Shown here in pieces: positions 1 to 13,284 of a DNA stretch of 64,000 nucleotides. The notes under the pieces are model-generated. The model did no database searches and was not told the DNA's origin. It saw only the letters and a program-made list of their open reading frames with translations. A program made the position numbers and the translations under genes. The number at the start of each line of letters is the position of its first letter. The stretch's first letter is position 1. The stretch comes from Rebecca billardiae RCC1528 (taxonomy: Eukaryota; Haptophyta): positions 2,480,001-2,544,000 of the forward strand of contig OZ251223.1 of NCBI GenBank assembly GCA_965240325.2. The letters are read 5' to 3'.

Positions 1-1
1 C

Positions 2-2854
2 GACAGCAAGGCGACGGCGCACCGGCGCACGTCGCGCCGGTACGCCGCGATCGCGCGCGACTCGCGCGTCGTGCTGGTCACCGGCACCAGGCGGCAGCAG
101 CGCGTCGCGGCGCAGGGGCTCGGCAGCAAGATGGCGGACGCCGAGGACGAGGCGCCGCGGCTGCCGCCCGCGCCCGTGCTGTGGCTGCTGCGCGACGAGA
201 AGGGGCGGCTGCTGCTGCCGATCCTGACGGGCGGCAGCGGCGTGGTGGGCGAGGACGACGGCGCGCCCGGCGCGTGCTTCGGCCTCGCCCCGCCCCTCCC
301 CACCTTCCGCGGGGACGAGCACGGCAGCCAGCCCTCCGCCTCCTCCCTCTCCTCCCTCGCCTCCCTCGCCTCCGTGCTGCTCGGCCGGCTCCGCCGCGGC
401 GACAAGGGCGACAAGGGCGACAAGGGCAAGGATGCGGAGCAGGGCAAGGGGCAGAACGGCGTGGAGGAGCACGGCCCCAAGGAGGAGGAGGCGCACAAGA
501 ACGAGGAGGAGAAGCACAAAAAGCACAAGAAGCACGACCACGCCGACCACGCCGACCACGAGCTCGGCGAGGGCGAGGACGGCGAGGTGGCGGCCGCCCA
601 GCAGAGCGGCGAGTCGCGCGGCGGCGGCGCGCTCAGGAGGCTGCGCCAGAGGCGCGCCGAGGATCGCGAGCGGAAGGCGGAGGAGCGCGAGCCGACGCGG
701 CCCTCCGAGTTCGACGACGAGGCGCTCGCGCGGCTGCGCAAGCTCCACCTGCGCGCGCAGCTCGCCGCGCTCGGCGTGCGGTACGCTGCCGCGTACGAGG
801 CGATGCCGCCTGTGCCGCGCCGCGTGCGCGCCAAGCACGCACACATCAAGCTGCGGGCGCTCGCGCGCGACGCGAAGCGCGTGGCGCCGCTCGGCGAGGC
901 GGTGGTGTATACGAGCTCGCGCTCGAAGCGGCGGGTGGAGCTGCTCGTCGGCTGGTGGAAGCGCGCGACCGACCTCGCCGAGGCGCACGCCGAGCTCGCC
1001 GAGGAGAACCGCGTGCGTCTCTCGCGCGTGCAGATGCTCGGCCTCGCGATCGCGACGTGTGTCGCCACGCTGCTCATCCTGGACAACCACTCGGCGGAGA
1101 TCGCCGCCGGCGTGGGCGGCGTGGGCGACGCGGCGAACAGCACGGCGGCCGGGCTCGCCGACGGCGCGGCCGTCGGCCGCGAGGGAGCCGCGCGCGAGGG
1201 CCGGCGCCTCCTCGCCGAGGCCGCCACCGTGTGCGCGGCGCGTGCGCTCGTGCCCCTCGCGGCGCGGGCGGTGGCGGGCGTGGCGGGCGCCGCGGCGGGC
1301 GCGCTGAGCGGGCAGGGCGCGGAGGGCGCGGAGGGCTGGCGCCGCCGTCTCGCCGAGCTCGCCGACGAGCCCTCGGCACCCTCCGCGCGCGCGTCCAACG
1401 AGACGCTGCCCCCCGCCGACGCCGACGCCCCCGAGCCGCACAAGCACCACCACCAGCGCGCGGACGTGGTCCACAGCGGGCTGGTCGTCGGGCTGACCGG
1501 CTTTGGCACCGCCATCGTCGCCGCGCTCGTCACCTTCGGCAAGCTCGCGGGGTACGAGGCGAAGGCGAACGAGCACTTGGTCGCCTCGCGCGACTTTGCG
1601 TCCGTCAGCGCGGAGATCGAGGAGCTGCTCGTCGCGCTGCACGCCGAGGCGACCAACCTCGACCCCGACGCCGACCCGACCGACGTGGACGAGTCGGGCT
1701 CGGACGCGGAGGCGCTTTTCCGAGCGCTTGATTATGTCGACGGCACGCCCGACCCCGATGAGGAGCGCGACCTGAGCTCGGCAGGGCCGGCGGCGCGCGT
1801 GTCGAAGCGGGGCGGCGTCGCCGGGCTCGCGGAGGACCTCAGCCTCGCGCTCAGCCAGGACTCGCAGGCGTTTGTCGTGGCGGTGGACGTGCAGCCCCTC
1901 CCGCCGCAGATGGCGCTCGACCGACAGATCAAGATGCAGGCGCGCGCGCACCGCGCGCGCGCGTACGCGCCGCACCGGCCTGACGCCCACAAGCGCGCCG
2001 CGCTGCCCCCGCGCGCTCGGCTCCCCCGCCCGCCCCCGCGACGCCCGCCGGACGTGTGCGCGCAGCGCTGGTACCGGCTGTGCGGCGAGTACCGCATCGC
2101 GCACGCGCTGCTCTCGTCGCAGCTGCGCCGCCGCTCGCAGTCGCTCGGCTTCAACTCGCTCGTGCTCGCCACCCTGGCGTCCGTCCTGCTCATCCTCAAG
2201 ATGAACACCCCCGCCGGGCTGCTGTCCACACTCGTGATGGCTCTCAACGGTGCGCGCGCGCCCCGGACCCCGCGCCACGCCGAGTGCCTCCGCCCGGCGT
2301 GCAGCAGCCGTCCTCGAACCACCCAGCCCTCACCGCCCGCGGCTCTGTCTGTCTGTGTGAACGACCGCCGACCCACGTCCCTCCTTACCCCCGCCCCCTC
2401 CGATCACGGCCGCGCAGCGTACGTGCGGTACACTAACTACGCGGAGCGCTCCGACCTGCACGAGGTGAGCAAGCGCGAGTTTGCGACGCTGCAGCGGCTG
2501 CTGCTCGTGCTGCTGCGCACGGCGAGCGTGCAAAAGCAGCGCGACGCGTTCCAGCGGCTTGTCGAGCGGATCGTCGCCGCGCGCAACGAGATGCCCGCGC
2601 TGCCCGACGACATCGGCCGGTGGAAGGACGACGAGGGGCAGCCGCTCTTCGAGCTGATCACGGAGAAGGGGCGGAAGCGCGAGGCGCGCGGCGAGGGCAA
2701 GGCGGCCGCGCAGGCGATGAGCGTCTCAAAGCCGCAACCTGTCGATTCGGACAGCGACTCGGACTCCTCCACAGACGACGAGCAAGAGGGCGGGATGCTC
2801 AGCCGGCTGAAGAGCGGTCCGGCGGCCCTCCTCGGCCGAAGCGGGCTGCGCTGA
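2..2854 (+). CDS. Multi-pass membrane protein with two SLATT-like units (5' partial)
   Basis: The frame is open to the first base, so the N-terminus lies outside the window; an in-frame ATG at 131 may be internal. The translation has an acidic/Lys-His-rich stretch (about 370-600) and two similar membrane units. Unit one has TM segments near 1027-1080 and 1468-1540, followed by an amphipathic helix with EHLVASRDFASVSAEI. Unit two has a TM near 2140-2200, a second hydrophobic stretch, then a helix with YAERSDLHEVSKREFATL. Two TMs followed by a His/Ala/Tyr helix resembles SLATT effector domains, which in bacteria pair with nucleotide sensors and are proposed to form pores. An intron at 2250..2417 (168 bp, GTGCGCG...GCGCAG) is supported because splicing joins ALN to YVRYTNY; it has no stop and keeps frame. 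The tail is Ser/Asp-rich. The family assignment is inference; the gene is clear. Confidence 0.7.
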   Translation, partial: DSKATAHRRTSRRYAAIARDSRVVLVTGTRRQQRVAAQGLGSKMADAEDEAPRLPPAPVLWLLRDEKGRLLLPILTGGSGVVGEDDGAPGACFGLAPPLPTFRGDEHGSQPSASSLSSLASLASVLLGRLRRGDKGDKGDKGKDAEQGKGQNGVEEHGPKEEEAHKNEEEKHKKHKKHDHADHADHELGEGEDGEVAAAQQSGESRGGGALRRLRQRRAEDRERKAEEREPTRPSEFDDEALARLRKLHLRAQLAALGVRYAAAYEAMPPVPRRVRAKHAHIKLRALARDAKRVAPLGEAVVYTSSRSKRRVELLVGWWKRATDLAEAHAELAEENRVRLSRVQMLGLAIATCVATLLILDNHSAEIAAGVGGVGDAANSTAAGLADGAAVGREGAAREGRRLLAEAATVCAARALVPLAARAVAGVAGAAAGALSGQGAEGAEGWRRRLAELADEPSAPSARASNETLPPADADAPEPHKHHHQRADVVHSGLVVGLTGFGTAIVAALVTFGKLAGYEAKANEHLVASRDFASVSAEIEELLVALHAEATNLDPDADPTDVDESGSDAEALFRALDYVDGTPDPDEERDLSSAGPAARVSKRGGVAGLAEDLSLALSQDSQAFVVAVDVQPLPPQMALDRQIKMQARAHRARAYAPHRPDAHKRAALPPRARLPRPPPRRPPDVCAQRWYRLCGEYRIAHALLSSQLRRRSQSLGFNSLVLATLASVLLILKMNTPAGLLSTLVMALNGARAPRTPRHAECLRPACSSRPRTTQPSPPAALSVCVNDRRPTSLLTPAPSDHGRAAYVRYTNYAERSDLHEVSKREFATLQRLLLVLLRTASVQKQRDAFQRLVERIVAARNEMPALPDDIGRWKDDEGQPLFELITEKGRKREARGEGKAAAQAMSVSKPQPVDSDSDSDSSTDDEQEGGMLSRLKSGPAALLGRSGLR

Positions 2855-3516
2855 TCCGGAGCCTCGCCGCTGCCTCGTCGACGCCCGCTTCACTCCGCTT
2901 GGCCGCGTCGGACTCGGAGTACTCGGACCTCGGAACTCAGAAGTACTCACTTCGGAGTGTCGCCAACTGTCCTGTTATCCAACGACCAGTCGACCGGTTG
3001 TGCCGCCTGACGACGTTGCCAGAGGGCTCAGAGGCTGCTACACTCCTAGTCCTACTAGTACTAACTAAGACTACCGTATAAGATGAATAGATGATGCCTC
3101 AGCCTCAGGCCCTCAGCGGTCAGCCTGCCGCGCCGTGACCCGTGGCCGTGTCCGTGTCGCAGCCATGGGCGCTGGCCGCTGTGTCAGTGTGTGACATCAG
3201 AAGTCTACGACTGTATGACACAGTACAGACTGCTGTCATCTGTACGACTAGTACTGTACTTACAGTATGTAGCTTCAGGAAGGCTTCTGTCTGACGACGA
3301 AATCGATATCTGAAATCGTCTGATGAACCTGTGACGAGGAATTACCGTGCATAACGTACTGGTATTGACGTGTCGGATGAACAGTCCCAGGCTGGTGTGC
3401 ACTTCACCGAAGTTACCAGCCGTTGGACCCGCATCACCGCGCTGGCACTTTGTGACTTTGAACTGGTTGGTGCGGCAGCGGCGGATGGTTCCGTTTTGCT
3501 GACGAGGCTCGCCATC
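2855..3516. other. Spacer, no gene seen
   Basis: Lower-GC sequence between the stop of the SLATT-like gene and the chosen start of the dioxygenase. Short reading frames exist but none has domain-like composition. It probably holds the 3' UTR of the upstream gene and the promoter and 5' UTR of the next. Confidence 0.6.
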
Positions 3517-4836
3517 ATGCGCGCATCACTCCCGCTGCAGCTCCGGCGCCCGCTGGCGCGCCTGGCGCAGGCTGTCCAGCCGGCCAGCACTTCAGGTGTG
3601 CTCGAGCTGGACAACCAGAGAGCGTCCATCGTCATCGACCTCCCCTCGCACGGTCCCAGCCGGCTGTCCTTCGCGTGGCTGCTCGACCACACGCCCTCGT
3701 TGCGCCATCCAGTCACGCGGCAGCGAGAGCTGCTCGTCTCGGAGCTCGCCGAGGACAGGCTGCGCGCAGCCGATGCTCGTGTGGTGGGTGATGACCTCGA
3801 AGTGCACTGGGAGGCAGGTCTAACAGCCGCGCACGGCACCGACACGCGTGTGGGCAGCAGATGCACCCGCTTCGCACTGAGCGAGCTGGACCGCTTGCTC
3901 GTCCAGCGCCGCGGCACGTGTGACTCGGGGTCTGGCGTCGGGGCCCTGGGGGAGCAGACCTACTTGGGCATGTGGTCATCTCCAATGCACGCCGCGCCGG
4001 CGTACGACCCGGTAACGTGGGGCGCAGGCCTCCTCAGCAGCAAGACTCGCCCATCAGTGGCTGCCGAGAGTTTGCTCACGGATGATGGCCTGCGCCGGGG
4101 CCTCACGCTGCTGCGCGACTACGGCGTGCTCCACCTGTCGTGCACGCCGGAGGAGAAAGATCGTACGCGCACGATCGTCGAGCGCATCGGCTCCGTGCGG
4201 CAGACTTTCTACGGGGGCATGTGGTCGACGGTCGCAGACGCCGACCAGACGGGCACAAACGACTCCGCGTACACAAACGTTGGCATCAAGCCGCACACGG
4301 ATGGCACCTACTTCCGCGATCCGCCGGGGCTGCAGGTGCTGAACTGCGTTGGGGCTGCGGCCGAGGGGGGGGACACCCTGCTGGTCGACGGCGCCGCTGT
4401 CGTCGACACCCTGCGCGCCGAGCTGCCCTCGACGCTCGCCTTCCTCACACAGACCGCGCTGCCGTGGTTTTGCTACGATGAGCCGGCAGTGAGACTCTCG
4501 GCCTGGGAGCCCGTCGTGAAGTTCGACGCGCACGGCCACCTCGATCTGCTGCGCTTCAACGAGTACGACCGCGGTGACCTGCCGGGTGCTGGCGACTGGT
4601 ACGACCGCATCTTCCTGCCCCACTGGCGTGCACTCGTCGAGTGCGTCAACCGGCCGGCGCACGTCGAACGCTTCCGCCTCCAGCCGGGTGAGGGCCTCAT
4701 CGTGAGCAACCACCGCGTGATGCACGGGCGCACGGCCTTCTCCGGTGGGCGGCGCGAGATGATCGGCTGCTACATAGGACGCGACGACTTCGACAGCCGC
4801 TTGCGCGCGCTTGGATTGCTGCCGATGGGAGGATAG
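3517..4836 (+). CDS. TMLHE: Trimethyllysine dioxygenase-like Fe(II)/2-oxoglutarate oxygenase
   Basis: This TauD-superfamily enzyme of the TMLHE/BBOX group probably hydroxylates N6-trimethyllysine, the first step of carnitine synthesis. The N-terminal third has the small domain of this group (FAWLLDHTPSLRHPVTRQRE). The catalytic domain has the HTDGTY iron motif (codons at 4294 and 4300) and the distal His in HRVMHGRTAF (codon at 4723), giving the H-x-D...H triad. LRFNEYDRG matches TMLHE (YNNYDRA) better than gamma-butyrobetaine hydroxylase, and GCYIGRDD is the typical C-terminal block. The frame is open to 3370, but the ATG at 3517 is preferred because it starts an Arg/Leu/Ala-rich amphipathic segment (MRASLPLQLRRPLARLAQAV) typical of a mitochondrial presequence. 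No intron is needed. Predicted length is 439 aa. A sister 2-OG oxygenase with a different substrate is the main alternative. Confidence 0.82.
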   Translation: MRASLPLQLRRPLARLAQAVQPASTSGVLELDNQRASIVIDLPSHGPSRLSFAWLLDHTPSLRHPVTRQRELLVSELAEDRLRAADARVVGDDLEVHWEAGLTAAHGTDTRVGSRCTRFALSELDRLLVQRRGTCDSGSGVGALGEQTYLGMWSSPMHAAPAYDPVTWGAGLLSSKTRPSVAAESLLTDDGLRRGLTLLRDYGVLHLSCTPEEKDRTRTIVERIGSVRQTFYGGMWSTVADADQTGTNDSAYTNVGIKPHTDGTYFRDPPGLQVLNCVGAAAEGGDTLLVDGAAVVDTLRAELPSTLAFLTQTALPWFCYDEPAVRLSAWEPVVKFDAHGHLDLLRFNEYDRGDLPGAGDWYDRIFLPHWRALVECVNRPAHVERFRLQPGEGLIVSNHRVMHGRTAFSGGRREMIGCYIGRDDFDSRLRALGLLPMGG

Positions 4837-7620
<2,784 letters not shown>

Positions 7621-9406
7621 TCAGGCGGCGAACATGAACGTAGGGAGCGGCTGCTCGCACCCACCCGCGGCGGGCTGCATACCAAAGGCAAACTGCTGCC
7701 CGCCGGCGCACGTCGTCGGCGCGGCGGCGCTGTCCTCCGCATCCTCCTCGCCGAAGTACTTCTCGAGAATGTGCACGGCCTTCTCGTACACCTCGTGGTG
7801 CGAGTGCTCCTGCAGCGCCTCGAGCTTGTCGATCGCACCCAGCTCGTCCAGCGACATGACCACCTTGTTCTCGGCGCCGCTGGCGGCGCTCACCTCGTCG
7901 GCAGCTTTGAGCACGTTCGTCAGGAAGTCGAGCGTGATCGTCACCACCTTCGAGTCAGACGTCTCGAGCAGCTCGCACATGGGCTCGAGCACGCCGTACG
8001 AGTTCGCGATGAACATGACCTGCTCGCTGGACGAGCCGTGCACCGAGTTGCACACCGTCCAGCACGCCTCCTTCTTCACCTCAAACTCGGCGTTCTTGAG
8101 CGCGTGCGCGACGGGCAGGAGCACGCCCGACTGGAGCACCGCGTTCAGCTGCGCGGGGGTGCCCGCCGCGATGTTCGAGATCGCCCAGCACGCCTCCTTG
8201 CGCTCCTGCATCTTGGTGCCCGCGGTGATCAGCTGGCCGAGCAGCGGCAGCGCGCCGGCATCGACGACCTGCTGCGTCAGCTGGTCGGCGCCGGTCACAA
8301 TGTTGCCGATGGTGCGCAGGGCGGGCAGCTTGATCTTGGACGAGACGTTCGTGAGGCAAGTCACAAGGCGGACCGCGATGCCGGTCTCCAGCACCACGCC
8401 AATCCGCGCATCGTCGCCGTCCGTGAGGTAGCTGAGCGCCCACAGCGCATCGGAGAGCACCTCCTCGTCCGAGGACGAGCGCACGATCTCGGCGAGGGTC
8501 GGGATGGCCTCGCGCACCTGCGCGAGATTGGGGGCGGGGGCCCGGTGGTCGCACGCGCGAGCGGGCACGCGCACATTATGCGCCACACTTCTGGCGTCTG
8601 ATCACGCGCCGCTCGCGCAGGGACATGGCGCAGGGCCGGCAGAGGCGATGCGTGGCGCGGGAGGGCAGTGCGGCGATGCTGTGCGGCGCACGCACCGAGT
8701 CGAGATTGGGCACCGGCTTGCCGCGGCAGAGGTTGGAGATCACCCACACGGCGGTGCGCAGCATCGAGACGGTGGGGCTCGAGGTCACCGTGTTCAGCAG
8801 AGAGGTGAGCGCACCCGCCGCAAGCACCGCGTCGCGCAGCTGCGGCCCGTCTCCCGCGATGTTGCCCAGGGCCCAGATCGCCTGCTCGCGCGTGTCGTCG
8901 GCGGGCGAGCTGAGCAGGCGGACGAAGGCGGGGATGGCGTTCGCCTCGGCGATGGTTCTAGTCTGCGCGGATGTCCCCGAGGCGATGTTCGTCAGGCACC
9001 ACGCGGCCTCGAACTGCAGCTTGGGCACGGCATCGATGGCGAGAAGCTGCACGAGGTGGGGGACGACACCGCTGCCGATGACCTCGTCGATCGGCGGCTG
9101 CTTCTCGATGGAGAGGAGCTTGCGCAGGCCAATCACGCACTCGAGCGCCGTCGATTCGACGTACGCGCCGCTCACCAGCGCCATGATGTCCTTCGGGTGC
9201 GCCGTGTTGGTGGTGGCCGCCTCCTGCACGCTGTCGTTCGCGTCCGTGGCCGCGGTGTGCAGGGCACGACGCTTCTGCAGGCCCTCCTCGCGCTTGGACT
9301 TGCGCAGCTCGAAGCCCTTTTCTTCGCGCTTCTTCCGCGCATCGTCGCGGTCGATGCCCTTCTTGAACGCGTTCTTTCGCTCGCTGATGGACGACGACGA
9401 CGACAT
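7621..9406 (-). CDS. KPNA: Importin subunit alpha (karyopherin alpha)
   Basis: This is the adaptor that binds classical nuclear localisation signals and hands cargo to importin beta. Exon 1 is 9406..8696 and exon 2 is 8517..7621; the intron is 8518..8695 (178 bp, donor GTGCGTGCG, acceptor GCGCAG). Splicing restores GKPVPNLDSVREAIPTL, a conserved junction in the family, and gives 535 aa, the usual size. The N-terminus has a basic importin-beta-binding domain (RDDARKKREEKGFELRKSKR). Armadillo repeats carry the Trp/Asn NLS-binding pairs, for example WCLTNIASGT, WALGNIAGD, WVISNLCRG and WAISNIAAGT. The C-terminus has an acidic EEDAED stretch. The gene is divergent from the small plastid-type gene at 9615 with a 208-bp shared upstream region. 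Confidence 0.96.
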
Positions 9407-9614
9407 GGTAGGACGGCAGGTTCACCTCGGTGGGTGGAGGCGGGCGCGGGTGCGTGAGGGAGTTTCGTACCACTGGGACCGTTTCGCGTTCCTCTCTGGT
9501 CACGGCGGATTCACTCGCTGCCGGGTTCGGTCCGCATATCACCGGACCGGACCGGTCCCCCGCAAACGCCGTCGCGACGCGAAATCGCGAAGCTTCATCA
9601 CGACCGACCGGGCA

Positions 9615-10007
9615 ATGACGTCGCGCGTGCTCACAGCAGCCCTGCTCGTGGCCGGCCTTCTAGGCGAGGCTCGGGCGCTGGCGCCAGGCGCCTCCCGTGT
9701 GACGCTCTCACGGAGGACCGCGCTCACTCTCGCGCGCCCGCTCTACCTGTCCGCGACCGAAGCGGACGAAGACACGACGGAGCAACCTCCAGCCACGCCA
9801 GCGGACGAGGTCGAGCCGGCGTCGCCCCCGTCTCTCTTCCAATCACAGAGCGATGATCCGTCTGTCGGTCCGGCTGAGGGTCTGGATCTTCGCCTACTGC
9901 CCTACGTTGTCGTTCCCTTGTTCGTACTCGCCACCCAGCTCTTCTTCACCTTCTCGCGTGACAGCCTCCCGACGGACTTCCTCGGTGCTGCTGACATGAC
10001 TCGCTAG
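9615..10007 (+). CDS. Small membrane protein with signal peptide and transit-like leader, probably plastid
   Basis: The product is 130 aa. The N-terminus MTSRVLTAALLVAGLLGEARA is a good ER signal peptide. It is followed by a Ser/Thr/Arg-rich, acid-poor stretch (VTLSRRTALTLARPLYLS) like a chloroplast transit peptide. This bipartite layout directs proteins to secondary plastids. An acidic Pro-rich middle follows, then one C-terminal TM (LLPYVVVPLFVLATQLFFTF) and a short tail. I do not recognise the family; it could be a single-TM thylakoid or envelope subunit. The frame is open far upstream, but the ATG at 9615 is the only start giving a leader, and it lies within the short region shared with importin alpha. 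Confidence 0.65.
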   Translation: MTSRVLTAALLVAGLLGEARALAPGASRVTLSRRTALTLARPLYLSATEADEDTTEQPPATPADEVEPASPPSLFQSQSDDPSVGPAEGLDLRLLPYVVVPLFVLATQLFFTFSRDSLPTDFLGAADMTR

Positions 10008-10713
<706 letters not shown>

Positions 10714-11637
10714 TCATCCGCAGCCCAGCCATTTCTTCCCAGCGTCGTTCATCGTCGCCGTGAGCGCGAACGTGGGCGCGGACTTCAGCGCGTTTAGCAT
10801 GCACCCGCGGTACAGAGAGCGCACGCCTTCCTCGCGAATGATGGATGAGACGCACGCAACGATGGAGCCCCGGTACTTGCAGTTGCCCTTCCCAAGCGTG
10901 CCATCAACCATCAGCCTGCGCTTGACGGAGTCGAGCGGGTAGCACATGAGCGAGGCGCACAACCCGGAGAACCAGCTCGCGCCTAACCGTGTGCGCGTGC
11001 TGATAGGCCCTCCTTCCGGGTTGAGCGCGTGCTTGAGGTACTCGAAGCCACCGAGGGAGATCGCCGTGTACGGCGCAATCTCCATCACGGACATCAGCAG
11101 GCCGCGGTAGACGCCCCAAAGCCCCTGGGCGGCGATCATCCCACGCAATGTGACGATGATGCCCTTCGAGCTTTGCGAAGACACGGCGATGTGCGTGCGC
11201 GCCAGGTCGAGCGGATGGCTGAAGAGGCACACCGCGGCGCCCGTCATTGCGCCAGCGCACAACTCGCGGCCCAGGGAGAGCGGCTTGCCTGCCTCGCCAC
11301 CGGCGGCGACGACCGCGCGGAAGTGGTCGAGCAGGGCGAAGCGTAGAGCGTAGGTCGGGACGATGCGAGCTAGGTTTGCGACGTTGCCCTTCCAAAGCGA
11401 TGCGAAGCCCTCCTCTGCATGCACGCGGCGCAGCGCGTCAAACGGCCCATCAAACTTGGTGCTCGTCTGCAGCAGCAGCTTGATGCGCTCGAAGGGCGCA
11501 AGGGCACTCTTTGCGACGGCAGATGCCATGCCTCCGGCAACGAGCCGGCAGATGGGGTCCGCGACGGGGCCGCCTTCCGCTGCACGCGCCATCATGGCGA
11601 GAACGAGCAGGACGAGCCACGCTGCGGGCGTGCGCAT
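10714..11637 (-). CDS. SLC25-family carrier with N-terminal signal peptide
   Basis: The product is 307 aa. The three tandem carrier repeats each have the Px[DE]xx[KR] signature: [20 protein letters not shown] and [10 protein letters not shown]. The repeats also carry family motifs such as [10 protein letters not shown] and EGVRSLYRG. The first motif (PFERIK...Q) is typical of the adenine-nucleotide, ATP-Mg/Pi and CoA carrier branch. The ADP/ATP exchanger RRRMMM motif is absent (VKRRLMV instead), so a CoA or ATP-Mg/Pi-like substrate is more likely than classical ADP/ATP exchange. The chosen start begins with a textbook signal peptide ([22 protein letters not shown]) directly before the first carrier helix, unlike mitochondrial members, suggesting ER or plastid-envelope location. 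The open frame runs further upstream but without conserved sequence. Confidence 0.88.
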   Translation of the reverse strand: MRTPAAWLVLLVLAMMARAAEGGPVADPICRLVAGGMASAVAKSALAPFERIKLLLQTSTKFDGPFDALRRVHAEEGFASLWKGNVANLARIVPTYALRFALLDHFRAVVAAGGEAGKPLSLGRELCAGAMTGAAVCLFSHPLDLARTHIAVSSQSSKGIIVTLRGMIAAQGLWGVYRGLLMSVMEIAPYTAISLGGFEYLKHALNPEGGPISTRTRLGASWFSGLCASLMCYPLDSVKRRLMVDGTLGKGNCKYRGSIVACVSSIIREEGVRSLYRGCMLNALKSAPTFALTATMNDAGKKWLGCG

Positions 11638-13284
11638 CACTGTACCGGCACTGGACGCGACGTCGTCCACGGCAATGACTGACTGTGCGGTGGGCGCACG
11701 ATGGCGGCCGCCTCGACTGCGCACCCTGGAGTGTTTGGTGCAAAGGCGTGGGTGGGAATGGGAAGGCTTTGAGGAGGGCCCTCCGCCCAGAGGAGGCACG
11801 AGAGCATGCATACGCTCGCAGCCTCCGCGCCCGACACTCCGCGTGGCCGCCCCTCCCTGCGACGCACGTGTGTCACCCACCCATTCCAATGCGTGTTGTC
11901 GCCGCCGCCTCCCCGCCCTCGGCGCCCCGCTCGTGGCAGGATGGCGAACCGGGGCGCGTGGCTGACGTGCAGCCAGAGTGAAACGTGATTTCGGCGGCGC
12001 GCGTCGCGCTCGCGGGGCCGGTATTACCCATGTGCGCCTCCCAGCCACCGGCGACCGCGTGCGCGGGGGGACCGTGGCTGCCGCCTGCTTTGAGCCAGTG
12101 GATTGCAGCCGAGGCGCCTCACCGCCGAGCGCAGGCGTGGGTTGAGCGCGGCGGGAGGCGGTGATTGCGATCTGGTGATCGCATGCGTCCACCTGCGCCC
12201 GGTCTGCCGCGGCGCGACCGCCTCGGCATGCACGTGTGCCCTTACTTGGTCGAGGATGTCGGGTAGCAGACAAGCACTGTCAGCCAGCGCGTCCGCCCGC
12301 GCCCACCATCCCTGTAAGATCGGCGATGGCCATGATGCAATGGACGCCTGGTACAGTACATTGCGGCTACAGTGTGCGGGTCGTAGAGATCATCACCCGA
12401 GTCAGGCGAAGTCACTGTTGCTATGACACATCATTCGGCAAGAGCCAGAGGCGAAGAGCACGATCCGTGACGGCGTGTCTGTCTGCGCGTGACGACCGCC
12501 TTGGACGATACTGGTACGACCAGCAGTTGGATCATCAGCCACACTACCTCCAATTGTAGGTTCAGACTCATTTTCGGTAATACCTAACTACCCAGTCTGG
12601 GCGGTATTTTCGCGTAAGCTATGTATAGAGGTGTCCGCATCGCTCTCAGACGGGCTCTCGGACCGTCGTGCCGAAAAACTTGGATAAGGGGCGGGTAATT
12701 ACTTAGTGACGAAAATGGAGTCTGAACCTATATCCTATTGGGAGGTGGTACTGGTAGTCGGATATGCCCAGCGCAATAAAATCTAAGCTTCGTCTCGAAC
12801 CAGCATCATCAATCGCCCGCCCAATCGTCGGAGGTGGGATGGGATTGCTGCACTGCATGGCGTGGACCCGTTTCGGGCGCGCGTTTATATTGGATGGATG
12901 ATGATCGCGGGATTCGCGGCCAGCCGCCAAGAGGCAAGACTGGCAAGATATGCATCTCCATACTTCATCTAAGATGAAGTATGCAGCAATACCATGCATC
13001 AGCAATAATCTTATTGCAATAATCTATATATATACCGCCTGATTGTCAGATGGCATTAGATGATGATATCCATACGATATATGACGCTATATTGCTGCCT
13101 GGGGGCCCTCGGGCTGGCATCGGGTTTAGCCGTCGTCAGAGAGTCGTTCAGTGGCGCGCCCGCGGGCGGCGGCCCACGGCGGTTGCCCGGGTCCCGCGCC
13201 GCCCGGGCCGCGGCAGTCCCGAAAGTAGTGACTCAGCAGCATGCAGTCCGGACTTGAGCGACTCGCGGTCGAATGGCGGGCTCC
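11638..13284. other. 1.65-kb spacer, no convincing gene
   Basis: GC-rich near the SLC25 promoter, then lower in GC from about 12,300. A 65-codon frame at 13,060..13,257 begins with a hydrophobic stretch but has no support. No RNA gene or mobile element was recognised. Confidence 0.55.

Noticed and set aside
1963-2065. Possible extra intron in the SLATT-like gene (GTACGCG...GCGCAG)
   Set aside because: It looks like an intron, but its 103-bp length would shift the following RWYRLCGEYR...TM segment out of frame; left as coding with low certainty.
13060-13257. 65-codon frame starting with a hydrophobic leader-like segment
   Set aside because: Too short and unsupported; lies at the 3' end of the channel gene in lower-GC sequence.
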